A DNA stretch of 64,000 bases from Riptortus pedestris (taxonomy: Eukaryota > Arthropoda > Insecta > Hemiptera > Alydidae), in assembly GCA_019009955.1 (NCBI GenBank), contig CM032229.1:195028501-195092500 (forward strand). The letters run 5' to 3'. How positions within the stretch are numbered: the stretch's first letter is position 1; every line of letters starts with the position of its first letter. The translations under genes were made by a program, and so were the position numbers. Below the pieces are notes generated by a model. That model did no database searches, was not told where the DNA came from, and was given only the letters and a program-made list of their open reading frames with translations. Positions 12,022 to 23,619 of the stretch are shown one piece after another.

Positions 12022-13084
12022 CAACTGAACTGAAATTGGTTCAGGAACTACAACTGCTGGTACCGACGTTAAATTTTTCTGCCTATTGGCGACGGTAAAA
12101 TATCCGATCAGAAGTGGCGGTTTTAGAATATCCGACCATAAGCAACGGTAGGTTGTCCGCTCGGAAAAATCCGCTGTGTGTGCAACTGGCCTAAGTATTG
12201 TGGTACAAAAACAAAGCTGGTTTCTGTTTATATATTATACTGTGAAGGTGGAAAAATTAATTCCTTATACAAATAATTACTATGTAATTGGTTTAGAATA
12301 AATTAATTTTTTACTTTATTTTTTTACTTTTTTGTAATGTTGATGATTTTTGAAATCAACATTTTTTGGATTCATTCATTAAAACTTTTGCTTTGTTTCC
12401 ATCTATCCAATGGCAAAATCCATTCCTTTTCCAGAAGGCCTGCTTTGTAGATAATTTTGCCGCAGTATTTTCAATGTACTGTTTCTGAGATAAATGAAGT
12501 ATGGTGATAAAAAAACTGTTTTTGTCATTTTAGGCTAAAGGATGCGTCAGATCGAAAAATTCACAGATTTAAACTGGTTTTAGAATATGATGTTCTATAA
12601 AAGTCCATCATAAAAATTAAGGAATTTCATTAGAAATTCCATAGTTATGGTCGCTGGGGAAGTACTGGAGAAGGTCATGAAGCCCAGTGTAGACTTAAAA
12701 TATTCTTTTGAGTTCATAATTATAACAAAATAAGTCTCAGCTTTTCATTAAAAAAATGGAGGATTTTAAGGGAAGTGACTGGGGAACACCCTGTATATGT
12801 AATGTGGCCTGATGAATGTTGACATTCCTTTCATCCGATTACTGGCCCAGCAGGAGGATGGAGTGTAGAGCTACTGATGAATGACATGAAACAGCTCGAG
12901 TAGATGAATAGGACAGATGATGTATCCTGGAACAATCAGCCTTCCTCCATGGTCACTAATCCTAGCCATTATCCTCTGAAAATAGTCTATTACATCAGCT
13001 GTTAGGCCAAGACCTCCTCGAATCATCTGTAATCAGAGGAAAAGGAACAGAAAGAGAGCTGGGAACATTCACGAACATTAGGTC

Positions 13085-16000
13085 ATTATGAATGGGATAG
13101 AAAGTGCTCCGAAGCAGGAATACTAGAGGCTAATCATGCATCGCCTTACACAGCTCCTGCCACAAGTAGCCGTGCATACTGACACTACCTGCACAGTGTC
13201 ACCTGTTGCTGATCAGCTGCTTATTATGAATGGGATAGAAAGTGCTCCGAAGCAGGAATACTAGAGGCTAATCATGCATCGCCTTACACAGCTCCTGCCA
13301 CAAGTAGCCGTGCATACTGACACTACCTGCACAGTGTCACTAGTTGCTGATCAGCTGCTTATTATGAATGGGATAGAAAGTGCTCCGAAGCAGGAATACT
13401 AGAGGCTAATCATGCATCGCCTTACACAGCTCCTGCCACAAGTAGCCGTGCATACTGACACTACCTGCACAGTGTCACCTGTTGCTGATCAGCTGCTTAT
13501 TATGAATGGGATAGAAAGTGCTCTGAAGCAGGAATACTAGAGGCTAATCATTCATCGCCTTACTCAGCTCCTGCCACAAGTAGCCGTGCATACTGACACT
13601 ACCTGCACAGTGTCACTAGTTGCTGATCAGCTGCTTATTATGAATGGGATAGAAAGTGCTCCGAAGCAGGAATACTAGAGGCTAATCATGCATCGCCTTA
13701 CACAGCTCCTGCCACAAGTAGCCGTGCATACTGACACTACCTCCACAGTGTCACCTGTTGCTGATCAGCTGCTTATTATGAATGGGATAGAAAGTGCTCC
13801 GAAGCAGGAATACTAGAGGCTAATCATTAATCGCCTTACTCAGCTCCTGCCACAAGTAGCCATGCATACTGACACTACCTCCACAGTGTCACCTGTTGCT
13901 GATCAGCTGCTTATTATGAATGGGATAGAAAGTGCTCCGAAGCAGGAATACTAGAGGCTAATCATTAATCGCCTTACTCAGCTCCTGCCACAAGTAGCCA
14001 TGCATACTGACACTACCTCCACAGTGTCACCTGTTGCTGATCAGCTGCTTATTATGAATGGGATAGAAAGTGCTCCGAAGCAGGAATACTAGAGGCTAAT
14101 CATTCATCGCCTTACTCAGCTCCTGCCACAAGTAGCCATGCATACTGACACTACTTGCACAGTGTCACCTGTTGCTGATCAGCTGCTTATTATGAATGGG
14201 ATAGAAAGTGCTCCGAAGCAGGAATACTAGAGGCTAATCATGAATCGCCTTACTCAGCTGCTGCCACAAGTAGCCGTGCATACTGACACTACCTCCACAG
14301 TGTCACCTGTTGCTGATCAGCTGCTTATTATGAATGGGATAGAAAGTGCTCCGAAGCAGGAATACTAGAGGCTAATCATTCATCGCCTTACTCAGCTCCT
14401 GCCACAAGTAGCCATGCATACTGACACTACCTCCACAGTGTCACCTGTTGCTGATCAGCTGCTTATTATGAATGGGATAGAAAGTGCTCCGAAGCAGGAA
14501 TACTAGAGGCTAATCATGCATCGCCTTTCTCTGCTCCTGCCACAAGTAGCCGTGCATACTGACACTACCTGCACAGTGTCACTAGTTGCTGATCAGCTGC
14601 TTATTATGAATGGGATAGAAAGTGCTCCGAAGCAGGAATACTAGAGGCTAATCATTCATCGCCTTACTCAGCTCCTGCCACAAGTAGCCGTGCATACTGA
14701 CACTACCTCCACAGTGTCACCTGTTGCTGATCAGCTGCTTATTATGAATGGGATAGAAAGTGCTCCGAAGCAGGAATACTAGAGGCTAATCATTCATCGC
14801 CTTACTCAGCTCCTGCCACAAGTAGCCATGCATACTGACACTACCTCCACAGTGTCACCTGTTGCTGATCAGCTGCTTATTATGAATGGGATAGAAAGTG
14901 CTCCGAAGCAGGAATACTAGAGGCTAATCATTCATCGCCTTACTCAGCTCCTGCCACAAGTAGCCATGCATACTGACACTACCTGCACAGTGTCACCTGT
15001 TGCTGATCAGCTGCTTATTATGAATGGGATAGAAAGTGCTCCGAAGCAGGAATACTAGAGGCTAATCATGCATCGCCTTACACAGCTCCTGCCACAAGTA
15101 GCCGTGCATACTGACACTACCTCCACAGTGTCACCTGTTGCTGATCAGCTGCTTATTATGAATGGGATAGAAAGTGCTCCGAAGCAGGAATACTAGAGGC
15201 TAATCATTCATCGCCTTACTCAGCTCCTGCCACAAGTAGCCATGCATACTGACACTACCTCCACAGTGTCACCTGTTGCTGATCAGCTGCTTATTATGAA
15301 TGGGATAGAAAGTGCTCCGAAGCAGGAATACTAGAGGCTAATCATGCATCGCCTTACACAGCTCCTGCCACAAGTAGCCGTGCATACTGACACTACTTGC
15401 ACAGTGTCACCTGTTGCTGATCAGCTGCTTATTATGAATGGGATAGAAAGTGCTCCGAAGCAGGAATACTAGAGGCTAATCATGCATCGCCTTACTCAGC
15501 TCCTGCCACAAGTAGCCATGCATACTGACACTACCTCCACAGTGTCACCTGTTGCTGATCAGCTGCTTATTATGAATGGGATAGAAAGTGCTCCGAAGCA
15601 GGAATACTAGAGGCTAATCATTCATCGCCTTACTCAGCTCCTGCCACAAGTAGCCATGCATACTGACACTACCTCCACAGTGTCACCTGTTGCTGATCAG
15701 CTGCTTATTATGAATGGGATAGAAAGTGCTCCGAAGCAGGAATACTAGAGGCTAATCATTCATCGCCTTACTCAGCTCCTGCCACAAGTAGCCATGCATA
15801 CTGACACTACCTCCACAGTGTCACCTGTTGCTGATCAGCTGCTTATTATGAATGGGATAGAAAGTGCTCCGAAGCAGGAATACTAGAGGCTAATCATTCA
15901 TCGCCTTACTCAGCTCCTGCCACAAGTAGCCATGCATACTGACACTACCTCCACAGTGTCACCTGTTGCTGATCAGCTGCTTATTATGAATGGGATAGAA

Positions 16001-19000
16001 AGTGCTCCGAAGCAGGAATACTAGAGGCTAATCATTCATCGCCTTACTCAGCTCCTGCCACAAGTAGCCATGCATACTGACACTACCTCCACAGTGTCAC
16101 CTGTTGCTGATCAGCTGCTTATTATGAATGGGATAGAAAGTGCTCCGAAGCAGGAATACTAGAGGCTAATCATTCATCGCCTTACTCAGCTCCTGCCACA
16201 AGTAGCCATGCATACTGACACTACCTCCACAGTGTCACCTGTTGCTGATCAGCTGCTTATTATGAATGGGATAGAAAGTGCTCCGAAGCAGGAATACTAG
16301 AGGCTAACCATGCATCGCCTTACTCAGCTCCTGCCACAAGTAGCCATGCATACTGACACTACCTCCACAGTGTCACCTGTTGCTGATCAGCTGCTTATTA
16401 TGAATGGGATAGAAAGTGCTCCGAAGCAGGAATACTAGAGGCTAATCATTCATCGCCTTACTCAGCTCCTGCCACAATTAGCCATGCATACTGACACTAC
16501 CTGCACAGTGTCACCTGTTGCTGATCAGCTGCTTATTATGAATGGGATAGAAAGTGCTCCGAAGCAGGAATACTAGAGGCTAATCATGCATCGCCTTACT
16601 CAGCTCCTGCCACAAGTAGCCATGCATACTGACACTACCTCCACAGTGTCACCTGTTGCTGATCAGCTGCTTATTATGAATGGGATAGAAAGTGCTCCGA
16701 AGCAGGAATACTAGAGGCTAATCATGCATCGCCTTACTCAGCTCCTGCCACAAGTAGCCATGCATACTGACACTACCTGCACAGTGTCACTAGTTGCTGA
16801 TCAGCTGCTTATTATGAATGGGATAGAAAGTGCTCTGAAGCAGGAATACTAGAGGCTAATCATTCATCGCCTTACTCAGCTCCTGCCACAAGTAGCCATG
16901 CATACTGACACTACCTGCACAGTGTCACCTGTTGCTGATCAGCTGCTTATTATGAAGGGGATAGAAAGTGCTCCGAAGCAGGAATACTAGAGGCTAATCA
17001 TGCATCGCCTTACTCAGCTCCTGCCACAAGTAGCCATGCATACTGACACTACCTGCACAGTGTCGCCTGTTGCTGATCAGCTGCTTATTATGAATGGGAT
17101 AGAAAGTGCTCTGAAGCAGGAATACTAGAGGCTAATCATTCATCGCCTTACTCAGCTCCTGCCACAAGTAGCCGTGCATACTGACACTACCTGCACAGTG
17201 TCACTAGTTGCTGATCAGCTGCTTATTATGAATGGGATAGAAAGTGCTCCGAAGCAGGAATACTAGAGGCTAATCATGCATCGCCTTACTCAGCTCCTGC
17301 CACAAGTAGCCATGCATACTGACACTACCTGCACAGTGTCACCTGTTGCTGATCAGCTGCTTATTATGAATGGGATAGAAAGTGCTCCGAAGCAGGAATA
17401 CTAGAGGCTAATCATTCATCGCCTTACTCAGCTCCTGCCACAAGTAGCCGTGCATACTGACACTACTTGCACAGTGTCACCTGTTGCTGATCAGCTGCTT
17501 ATTATGAATGGGATAGAAAGTGCTCCGAAGCAGGAATACTAGAGGCTAATCATGCATCGCCTTACTCAGCTCCTGCCACAAGTAGCCATGCATACTCACA
17601 CTACCTTCACAGTGACACAATGTGATGATCAGCTGCTTATTATGAATGGGATAGAAAGTGCTCCGAAGCAGGAATACTAGAGGCTAATCATGCATCGCCT
17701 TACACAGCTCCTGCCACAAGTAGCCATGCATACTGACACTACCTGCACAGTGTCACTAGTTGCTGATCAGCTGCTTATTATGAATGGGATAGAAAGTGCT
17801 CCGAAGCAGGAATACTAGAGGCTAATCATGCATCGCCTTACTCAGCTCCTGCCACAAGTAGCCGTGCATACTGACACTACCTGCACAGTGTCACCTGTTG
17901 CTGATCAGCTGCTTATTATGAATGGGATAGAAAGTGCTCCGAAGCAGGAATACTAGAGGCTAATCATGCATCGCCTTACTCAGCTCCTGCCACAAGTAGC
18001 CGTGCATACTGACACTACTTGCACAGTGTCACCTGTTGCTGATCAGCTGCTTATTATGAATGGGATAGAAAGTGCTCCGAAGCAGGAATACTAGAGGCTA
18101 ATCATTCATCGCCTTACTCAGCTCCTGCCACAAGTAGCCGTGCATACTGACACTACCTGCACAGTGTCACCTGTTGCTGATCAGCTGCTTATTATGAATG
18201 GGATAGAAAGTGCTCCGAAGCAGGAATACTAGAGGCTAATCATGCATCGCCTTACTCAGCTCCTGCCACAAGTAGCCATGCATACTGACACTACCTGCAC
18301 AGTGTCACTAGTTGCTGATCAGCTGCTTATTATGAATGGGATAGAAAGTGCTCCGAAGCAGGAATACTAGAGGCTAATCATGCATCGCCTTACACAGCTC
18401 CTGCCACAAGTAGCCGTGCATACTGACACTACCTGCACAGTGTCACTAGTTGCTGATCAGCTGCTTATTATGAATGGGATAGAAAGTGCTCCGAAGCAGG
18501 AATACTAGAGGCTAATCATGCATCGCCTTACTCAGCTCCTGCCACAAGTAGCCATGCATACTGACACTACCTGCACAGTGTCACCTGTTGCTGATCAGCT
18601 GCTTATTATGAATGGGATAGAAAGTGCTCCGAAGCAGGAATACTAGAGGCTAATCATTCATCGCCTTACACAGCTCCTGCCACAAGTAGCCGTGCATACT
18701 GACACTACCTGCACAGTGTCACCTGTTGCTGATCAGCTGCTTATTATGAATGGGATAGAAAGTGCTCCGAAGCAGGAATACTAGAGGCTAATCATTCATC
18801 GCCTTAAGCAGCTCCTGCCACAAGTAGCCATGCATACTGACTCTACCTGCACAGTGTCACCTGTTGCTGATCAGCTGCTTATTATGAATGGGATAGAAAG
18901 TGCTCCGAAGCAGGAATACTAGAGGCTAATCATTCATCGCCTTACACAGCTCCTGCCACAAGTAGCCGTGCATACTGACACTACCTGCACAGTGTCACCT

Positions 19001-19071
19001 GTTGCTGATCAGCTGCTTATTATGAATGGGATAGAAAGTGCTCCGAAGCAGGAATACTAGAGGCTCATCAT
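13085..19071. repeat. 138-bp satellite array, 43 full units plus a partial unit
   Basis: The landmark AATGGGATAGAAAGTGCTCC (one late unit reads AAGGGG) falls at 13091 and every 138 bp to 19025; I checked several registers, including 16955 and 17645, and found no net indel. Recurrent two-state variants include GCATCGCC/TCATCGCC, ACACAG/ACTCAG, CCGTGC/CCATGC, CTGCAC/CTCCAC and CACCTG/CACTAG. Each unit contains the palindrome GCTGATCAGC and an inverted repeat TGACACT..AGTGTCA with an 8-base spacer. All six frames are closed by stops. One unit near 17590-17630 is clearly divergent but the same length. The right end runs into family A at its microsatellite. Confidence 0.97.
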
Positions 19072-19799
19072 ATTATATATACACACACATAATCATATAT
19101 ATGTTTGTGTGTCTGTTAACGACCAAGCGGTCGCAATTTTTGTTAGATAGTTACCAAACTATATTTTATGTTTTGTTTTATGTAAAAAGACAGATCAAAT
19201 TCGCTAGTGGATAAAATCGGACCGGTGAGAGGGGGTTTAGAAAAGAGCGAATTTTGAAGATTCGAAATATATCCGTTACTATTCCTCTGATCGAAAAATT
19301 GAATATCTTATTGTAAATAACGTCTATAAATATTGTTCTATACATATTTTCTGTTTCATGATTAATGATCGAGATATAAGGATTATTATAGTTATTGCTA
19401 TTTGTAAGCCCCCACACCAATTCATGTCATATTAATAATAAGCTGTTATATAATAAAGCTCTTTATTCGAAGCTTAAGTAGCAAATATTGTTTTTATTGA
19501 GCCTTTACTTTCTAAGATATGTGCAAATATGTTCTGATGACCCTCCCCCTTCTTTTGCTCTTGGATTTCTAACATTTGAGTGGTTGAGGTAAAAAGTATC
19601 CCTTCATTCACCAGCAATAGCATATAGTTTTCAAAACGTATGTTATATTCTGATATATTTCAGTTATGGTTTTTCTGTCGGGTCTAGAATATTACCATCT
19701 ATTTATCTCTGAGAGATTGGCTGATTTGTTTGTATACAATTCAGGTGTTTAATATTCATGGTAGTGTTACCTGTATGTTGATTTACCTATCACAAACCT
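19072..19799 (+). mobile_element. Family A, copy lacking its 5' part, beside the 138-bp satellite
   Basis: Begins with a mixed AT/CA tract at the microsatellite point, then TGTCTGTTAACGACCAAGCG and GTCGCAATTTTTG. It runs through the usual interior (ATGTAAAAAGACAGATCAAA, a ccctcccc tract, CTGATATATTTCAGT) to about 19799. The satellite occupies the place where its 5' part should be. Confidence 0.8.
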
Positions 19800-21741
19800 G
19801 CTCTTCTCTTTTACGGTTTTTTTAACCCTTACATTTATTTGTAGAGGAGATTTTTATTCGAATGTTGTACAAGTCCTTCCGATTGTATAATGTAAATATC
19901 CTCATATAAATCGCCACATAAAAATCCCGTTTGTAGTTTGTAATTACAAACATGCATTTATAACTGACAACAAGGTTTAGCAATATTCTGACTGAGGCTG
20001 GATTAACGATTTATTCCAATATCTAACCAAAATGTTCACCATATTTGTGACTACAGTCTTTGCCGACTAATCTAGTTTCCAAAGTTCTGCAATATCATGT
20101 CATTTAAATGGCCGATATCTCACTTTAACGTGGTCCAAGAGAAAACCCAATTGTTAAGAATGAACGTTTGCAGAATACTGTTAACTAAAAAGTACCAATG
20201 TATCAGAAAATATTCGTTTGGAAAAAAATTAATTTAAAAACGCATTTAACCTAAATTAATTTAGTAGTAAGATTGTTCATTCTTCGATTTGGATTTTCTC
20301 AGCAGCCGTATTTTAAATATTTATCTTTAAATCTTTCCTGATACCCAAATCGCCTTGTCGGATTGATAAATAAGCCATGTTTATGGTTTAAATAAAACGG
20401 TGTGTTATACATTCGCTAATTGACTACAATTGGTATTGCTGTGATAATGAAATTGACCATACTTTTGACCATTTAATTTCAATAGTCTTGTAGACATTAT
20501 GACAGATAAAGGACGACATTAATTAAATACATAATTGATGAGAAGGCAGCTTGGCCAGCTGATAAACCCCAATCATTGTTTGAACACAACTAGGAATTGG
20601 TGACATTTGAGCTGGACTGATACCTTTAAACTTCAGCTAAATATCAATTTTATTATTTCTATTACATTATTAATGTTTTCATTTTTACTATTATTACTTG
20701 TAGTTACATAATTGTTAATTTCATTTGTCCTTTGTAATACTTATATTTATTTATTTATTTTTAAATATAAAAGTTCAAAAAAAGGAGAAAAAATGTTACT
20801 TATATACCTCGTATTATTGTTAATGATTGAGGAAATAAAGACTATACTGTCGCGTATAGAAAACATTTAAAAAAGTCATAAATTATTTAGTGGCAGTTAG
20901 TGTATTCTAAAAATGAATAAATTCAGTGTTAGCCATAAGAATATCATACTTTATGATGGTAATTGACAATTATGGTTCCCCTTCCCATAGTAATTCGGCA
21001 CAGAAATTGTAGATTTTGGCAGATACCAGAAGAATAAGGCTGTAGAATATTCAACAGATGAAACTTGTAAACACCTCTTCTTCAACTGTCATGAGTTATT
21101 CGAATTCGTGAGTGTGTTGAGCGCAGGCCGACAACAAGAAGGAAGGGCTTATTTATGGTTCTCAAAGGCGATTTTCTATGGATATCGAAATATGCAGACT
21201 GGAGTAGTTGAGTCATACTGAGAAATAGAAACAAGATTGCCTGTTTAAAATGATTTCTTATGAGTATGAGGTGAAGTGAAGTGAAGAGACTTGGGCTGGG
21301 AGAGTAGGTCTGGATAAGCCGAGGGAGGACTTGCAGAAGCTAGGGCTCCTTGGTCGAAGAATACCAGCTGATGCCAACTAAACTGTGTCAGTACTCTTCT
21401 AACGACTCTAATACCCAGTATTTAATAGTCATCTAAATCTTTATCGAGGAACCTTTTCTATTACACAATCCTTTTACACCCTTTTTTATTAACACGAAAT
21501 AAAAGCTTTAAGTAGAGTGTAAACAGATCTTACGCTTTAATAATAACATATATGCAATATGGATTTTTTTTTAAAGCTTTGTTTGGGCGCCAAATATTAT
21601 AGCAACAGATATTGAAGATCTCTGTATTGGCTCAGAAAATTCATGCTTGGATTGAAACTGGTTTAGTTTCTCTGGACTGAGTGTAACCTGCATAGATTGT
21701 GTTGGTACAAGGATTTTGCTAAAAGAAAATAATGTTTAAGG
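19800..21741. other. Intergenic, mostly unrecognised
   Basis: AT-rich and non-coding on inspection. At about 21035-21105 one plus frame reads ETCKHLFFNCHELFEF, which resembles the C-terminal zinc-finger region of non-LTR retrotransposons, but the support is too short to call a separate element. No other gene is seen. Confidence 0.4.
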
Positions 21742-21838
21742 TTTTATATAAAATGTATTAAAAAATATTTACAGGTGATCCCAGTCTTATGAATAATTTA
21801 ACAACAACAACAGAACAATAGGAAGTGTCAAAGGTTGG

Positions 21839-23508
21839 TTAGTCGTAGTGTCCAACGTGCTTCTTGATAGTGTGGTAGACATACTTGACCTTGTAGACAG
21901 GGACCGGGACGGGGTATGGCTTAGGAACTGGATAAGGAACCTTCTTGACCACCTTGACGGGCACTGGCTTCTCTACTGGATAAGGAACGATCTTCTCTAC
22001 TGGCACTTGGACTTCCTTCTCTACAGTCACTGGTACAGGGATCTTGATGGCATAAGGTTGGGGGATCTTGATGGGAACTGGGACAGCTACTGGATGAGGG
22101 ATGGGGTGAGGAACTGGGATCTGGAGGGTCTTGTGGACTGGAATAGCTTTGGTCACTTCGCTGTATTGTGGCTGGTGGAACTGGAGGTTGAGGTTGCCCA
22201 GTCCTCCGAATCCGTAGCCTCCTCCGTAGCCTCCTCCGTAACCTCCTCCGTATCCTCCGTGCCCAGTCTCGATGGGTGTCCAAGAGCTGTCTCCTCCACT
22301 GCTCTCTTCATCATGTCCTTCGCTGTAGTCACCTTCGCTGCCGTCATGCCCGAGGCTGTTTCCTCCGCTGAAGTCATGTCCTCCCAACTCCTGTCCATAT
22401 CCTCCACTGCTGTGGCCTAGAGTGCTATATCCATTTCCTCCATAGCTGTATCCTCCAGAGCTACTGCCAGCAGAGCTGAAGTCGTGTCCTCCACTACTGC
22501 CATAGCTGCTCCCGCTGCTTCCTCCGTATCCTCCACTGCTTGCATCTCCTCCACCGTGTCCTGATCCTCCTCCATAGCTGTATCCACCTCCGTAATCGTT
22601 ACCACCTCCACTGAAATAAATGAAGGCTCTTTAACAAAATATCTAACACATGTGCCCTACTGTACCCGTGATACTGACATGACGGACAGATATTCTAGTT
22701 TCAGAAGTACACTAATATCATGGTTTGATCAGAGCCATTCATTAGATCTGGCTATTTCCGTAAAGAACAGAGATAGCTTTCAAGAAATGTTACAGTTGGA
22801 AAACTGACTGTCAAACCTCGATTATCAATGAGATGAAATGAAATATGAACTGACATGTGATTATGAGACTAAACTCTGTGTTTACAAGTGAATTTTGACT
22901 CTATAACTGAGAAATATTCAATGTGTTACCTCGTTCCTAGGTCATAACCTCTGGTGTTCCTATTCCCCTGAGTTTCTCCTTCTCCTCCAACTAGTGCCAC
23001 GCAGGCAAGTGAGACAAGCAGAAACTGAAACAAAATTGAATCCTGTGGTTAGAGCAATGTGAGATATTCTAGGAGTCTTGCTGAAAACAGGCAGCATAAA
23101 GCAGAAATATAGAATAGAATCAATGTCATGAGTCAAAGAGCGAGTATGAGCATCGTTTCCCCGGGCCTATTGAATATCGCTCCCCAACATTCAACGGGTT
23201 GTTGAAGTTAGGAACTCTGTGCAAACAATTAAAGAATTAGACACTGAAGCCAGTCTAAATCAAAACTGTGCGTTACCATTGAGATCCTTGTTTAGAGACA
23301 GTTTCTCAAAAATATACACCATTCAAGTAGAAGGTTCAACATGTGTGTAAGGGTCACAAGTATTTCATGTGTAATTCACAGACTAATTGTTGAAATGAAA
23401 AATAATTATATCCATTCCATGTATTGTGGCATGGATTGAATTGTAAACGTGTTCCGAAACGGAAGTCGTAAACTTGAATCGACCTACCCGAAGTGCAATC
23501 GTTGTCAT
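21839..23508 (-). CDS. Secreted Gly/Tyr-rich, Pro/Val-rich cuticle-like protein (3 exons)
   Basis: Joining exons 23508-23488, 23024-22930 and 22610-21839 gives 888 nt, a 295-residue protein and a TAA stop at 21841-21839. Introns are GT/AG with pyrimidine-rich acceptors (tttgtttcag, tttatttcag). The protein starts MTTIALRFLLVSLACVALVG, a good signal peptide. It is Gly/Ser/Tyr-rich to about residue 180 (GGYGGGYGGGYGGGYGFGG near the end of this part). The C-terminal 110 residues are dominated by Pro-Val pairs with charged spacers (VEKEVQVPVEKIVPYPVEKP, KPYPVPVPVYKVKYVY) and end HVGHYD. No chitin-binding Rebers-Riddiford motif is seen. Low-complexity secreted proteins of this make-up are common in insect cuticle and other extracellular structures, so a structural extracellular role is an inference. 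No canonical AATAAA lies just downstream; ATATAAA-like variants occur near 21742-21750. Confidence 0.88.
22930..23024 (-). CDS. Exon 2 of the cuticle-like gene
   Basis: The 95-nt exon follows acceptor ttttgtttcag and encodes FLLVSLACVALVGG, then GEGETQGNRNTRGYDLGT. It ends with AG before donor GTAACA. The split codon AG|T (Ser) joins exon 3 in the frame of the Gly-rich domain. Signal cleavage is likely around the VGG residues. Confidence 0.85.
23488..23508 (-). CDS. Exon 1 of the cuticle-like gene
   Basis: Encodes MTTIALR and ends CTTCGG followed by the donor GTAGGT. The 21 coding bases keep phase 0, so exon 2 continues the signal peptide directly. The short first exon breaking inside the signal peptide is usual for insect cuticular genes. 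Intron 1 is 463 nt. It is chosen because it alone supplies an in-frame ATG plus hydrophobic start. A weaker alternative, ATG directly followed by GTAACG near 23276, would give a one-codon first exon. Confidence 0.75.
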
Positions 23509-23557
23509 GGAAAGCGTGAGTCACTCATTCCCTGAGCCTCATCACGGCCCCAACAGG

Positions 23558-23610
23558 TTATAGTCGAGCAGGTGTCATTCCTTACCCAAACTGTTTTGTT
23601 TATTATATAA
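23558..23610 (-). promoter_or_regulatory. Candidate TATA boxes of the cuticle-like gene
   Basis: On the minus strand a TTATATAATA sequence lies at 23601-23610, about 95 bases upstream of the ATG, and a second TATAA lies at 23562-23558. Either would place transcription start 20-75 bases before the ATG, a normal leader for such genes. Position only; no initiator is certain. Confidence 0.45.
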
Positions 23611-23619
23611 CCATCTTAG

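Larger units (their letters stand above)
11216..12191. mobile_element. PIF/Harbinger DNA transposon, 976 bp, internally deleted
   Basis: Imperfect terminal inverted repeats of about 36 bp start GGCCAGTTGCACCACACAGC on the left and GGCCAGTTGCACACACAGCG on the right (read inward), and both continue GGATTTTT..CCGAGCG. The flanking 3-bp direct repeats TAA lie at 11213-11215 and 12192-12194. The related repeat near 50700-50720 has the undisturbed site AGCTGTAAGTATTG (minus strand), which confirms insertion with TAA duplication. TIRs and 3-bp TWA targets are typical of PIF/Harbinger. Inside are head-to-head remnants of the two usual genes: a MADF/Myb-like protein on plus and the transposase on minus. 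Confidence 0.93.
11131..12806 (+). repeat. Family D dispersed repeat interrupted by a Harbinger element
   Basis: The parts 11131-11215 and 12192-12806 form one element of about 700 bp. It begins CAGTGGCGAAAGGTATTTCA and ends near GGGGAACACCCTGTATATGT. The left part and the first half of the right part match 50405-50805 in inverted orientation. The second half matches 51181-51745 in the same orientation (shared GAAGTACTGGAGAAGGT). Its class is uncertain, and the sequence is non-coding. Confidence 0.75.

Noticed and set aside
13085..19071. CRISPR-like array appearance of regular repeats
   Set aside because: Units are contiguous 138-bp monomers without unique spacers, and the DNA is eukaryotic.
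21848..22420. Plus-strand 190-codon frame and other frames opposite the cuticle-like exon
   Set aside because: Shadows of the minus-strand exon. The minus frame alone joins to upstream exons with consensus splice sites and a signal peptide.
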